A stretch of 6,776 nt of DNA from an uncultured Bacilli bacterium. Its GTDB lineage: Bacteria; Bacillota_I; Bacilli_A; RF39; UBA660. Made by a program: the position numbers and the translations under genes. Under the pieces are notes generated by a model. The model saw only the letters and a program-made list of their open reading frames with translations, did not search any database and was not told the DNA's origin. This document shows positions 6,468 through 6,776 of this stretch, in pieces. The stretch's first letter is position 1; every line of letters starts with the position of its first letter. Location: NCBI GenBank assembly GCA_905235875.1, contig CAJONL010000018.1, forward strand, positions 1 to 6,776, written 5' to 3'.

Positions 6468-6674
6468 TTAAAGGATAATTCTAAGTAAGAAGATGAAAAA
6501 TAAAACTATTTCTATAAAAAGAATAATGGCATTAAAAGTAATAGTAAAAAATATTGTTATAAATGATTGATAGAAAATTATTAAGATAAAAAACAATAAT
6601 AAACCTAAATATATTTTAGAAGATCTTCTTCTTATTTTACAGGCATTACAATTACAAAAAAAGCTATGTTTCAT
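6468..6674 (-). CDS. small two-helix membrane protein with N-terminal CxCxxC cluster
   Basis: This 68-aa protein begins MKHSFFCNCNAC, with cysteines at 7, 9 and 12. A basic KIRRRSSK segment follows (13-20), then two hydrophobic helices at about 21-44 and 46-68. Basic residues before the first helix suggest a cytoplasmic N-terminus with the Cys cluster, and the helices forming a hairpin. I do not recognise a family. The gene is supported by an AGGTGA ribosome binding site five bases before the ATG, a matching minus-strand promoter (6719-6691) and the shared terminator. A GTG nine bases further upstream (6683-6681) would add three residues, but it lies inside the ribosome binding site, so ATG is preferred. 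Three cysteines are too few for a classical zinc ribbon; metal binding would need a fourth ligand (H3 is possible) or dimerisation. Confidence 0.72.
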   Translation of the reverse strand: MKHSFFCNCNACKIRRRSSKIYLGLLLFFILIIFYQSFITIFFTITFNAIILFIEIVLFFIFLLRIIL

Positions 6675-6679
6675 AAAAG

Positions 6680-6685
6680 TCACCT
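6680..6685 (-). promoter_or_regulatory. Shine-Dalgarno AGGTGA for the minus-strand small protein
   Basis: Read on the minus strand, AGGTGA matches the 16S anti-Shine-Dalgarno exactly over six bases and sits five bases before the ATG at 6674. It overlaps the upstream GTG, which decides the start in favour of ATG. Confidence 0.75.
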
Positions 6686-6690
6686 AGTAT

Positions 6691-6719
6691 AATATATGAA
6701 GATAAAAAATAAATGTTAA
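6691..6719 (-). promoter_or_regulatory. promoter of the minus-strand small protein
   Basis: On the minus strand, TTAACA (6719-6714) and TATATT (6696-6691) each match five of six consensus bases and are 17 bases apart. The start would fall near 6684, giving a very short leader (about 10 nt) with the ribosome binding site almost at its 5' end. TATACT (6691-6686) is an alternative -10 box but would sit too close to the start codon. Confidence 0.6.
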
Positions 6720-6733
6720 AGTTTAAATAAATG

Positions 6734-6742
6734 TGATATAAT
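6734..6742 (+). promoter_or_regulatory. extended -10 promoter reading out of the right edge
   Basis: TGA-TATAAT is an extended -10 element with a perfect hexamer (6737-6742). The -35 region is poor. It diverges from the minus-strand promoter, and the 24 bases between the -10 box and the ATG at 6767 equal the distance seen at recG. Confidence 0.6.
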
Positions 6743-6766
6743 CAATATTAGATTATGGGAAAGTAG

Positions 6767-6776
6767 ATGATAACAT
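6767..6776 (+). CDS. possible start of a further gene, cut by the window edge
   Basis: An ATG at 6767 follows GGGA (6757-6760) by six bases and lies 24 bases after the extended -10 box. Only three codons (Met-Ile-Thr) plus one base are visible, so nothing can be said about the product. The earlier ATG at 6755 stops after three codons. The call rests only on promoter and leader geometry. Confidence 0.35.

Overview
This is a very AT-rich window (GC roughly a quarter by eye) carrying ordinary bacterial genes with strong Shine-Dalgarno sites, sigma-A-type promoters and A/T-flanked intrinsic terminators. That style, the Asn/Lys/Ile-rich proteins and the RecG sequence suggest a low-GC Firmicute, probably an uncultured gut-type Bacilli or Mollicutes-like lineage; this placement is inference. 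All six tryptophan codons in the called genes are TGG and no called gene has an in-frame TGA, so the standard bacterial code fits better than the Mycoplasma code.

Layout, left to right. (1) 76-1170: membrane-anchored calcineurin-like metallophosphoesterase of the YkuE/YaeI type. (2) 1241-2304: a two-gene unit with an ATGA overlap, made of an unrecognised 169-aa protein and a small HAD-fold protein resembling the HAD domain of 'Swiss Army Knife' RNA-repair proteins. It is closed by an intrinsic terminator whose stem lies partly inside the last codons. (3) 2344-4417: recG with its own near-consensus extended -10 promoter and a weaker hairpin at its end. (4) 4402-5335: a PHP-domain phosphoesterase (YciV/RNase AM-like), probably starting at a TTG codon. 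(5) 5372-6446: an unusual membrane protein with an acidic N-terminal tail, a short DUF5684-like membrane module, an Asn-rich linker and a C-terminal zinc ribbon, ending at a bidirectional terminator. (6) Minus strand 6719-6468: a 68-aa, two-helix membrane protein with a CxCxxC cluster, converging on the same terminator. (7) Right edge: a divergent plus-strand promoter and possibly the first three codons of another gene.

Most genes sit in their own short transcription units with leaders of about 10-25 nt. RecG (DNA repair), the PHP protein (nucleotide/RNA phosphoesterase) and the HAD protein (possibly RNA or nucleotide end processing) share a loose nucleic-acid theme, but separate promoters argue against one large operon. 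I see no mobile element, CRISPR array, tRNA or rRNA. The least explained parts are the 169-aa/HAD pair and the pair of convergent Cys-containing membrane proteins.
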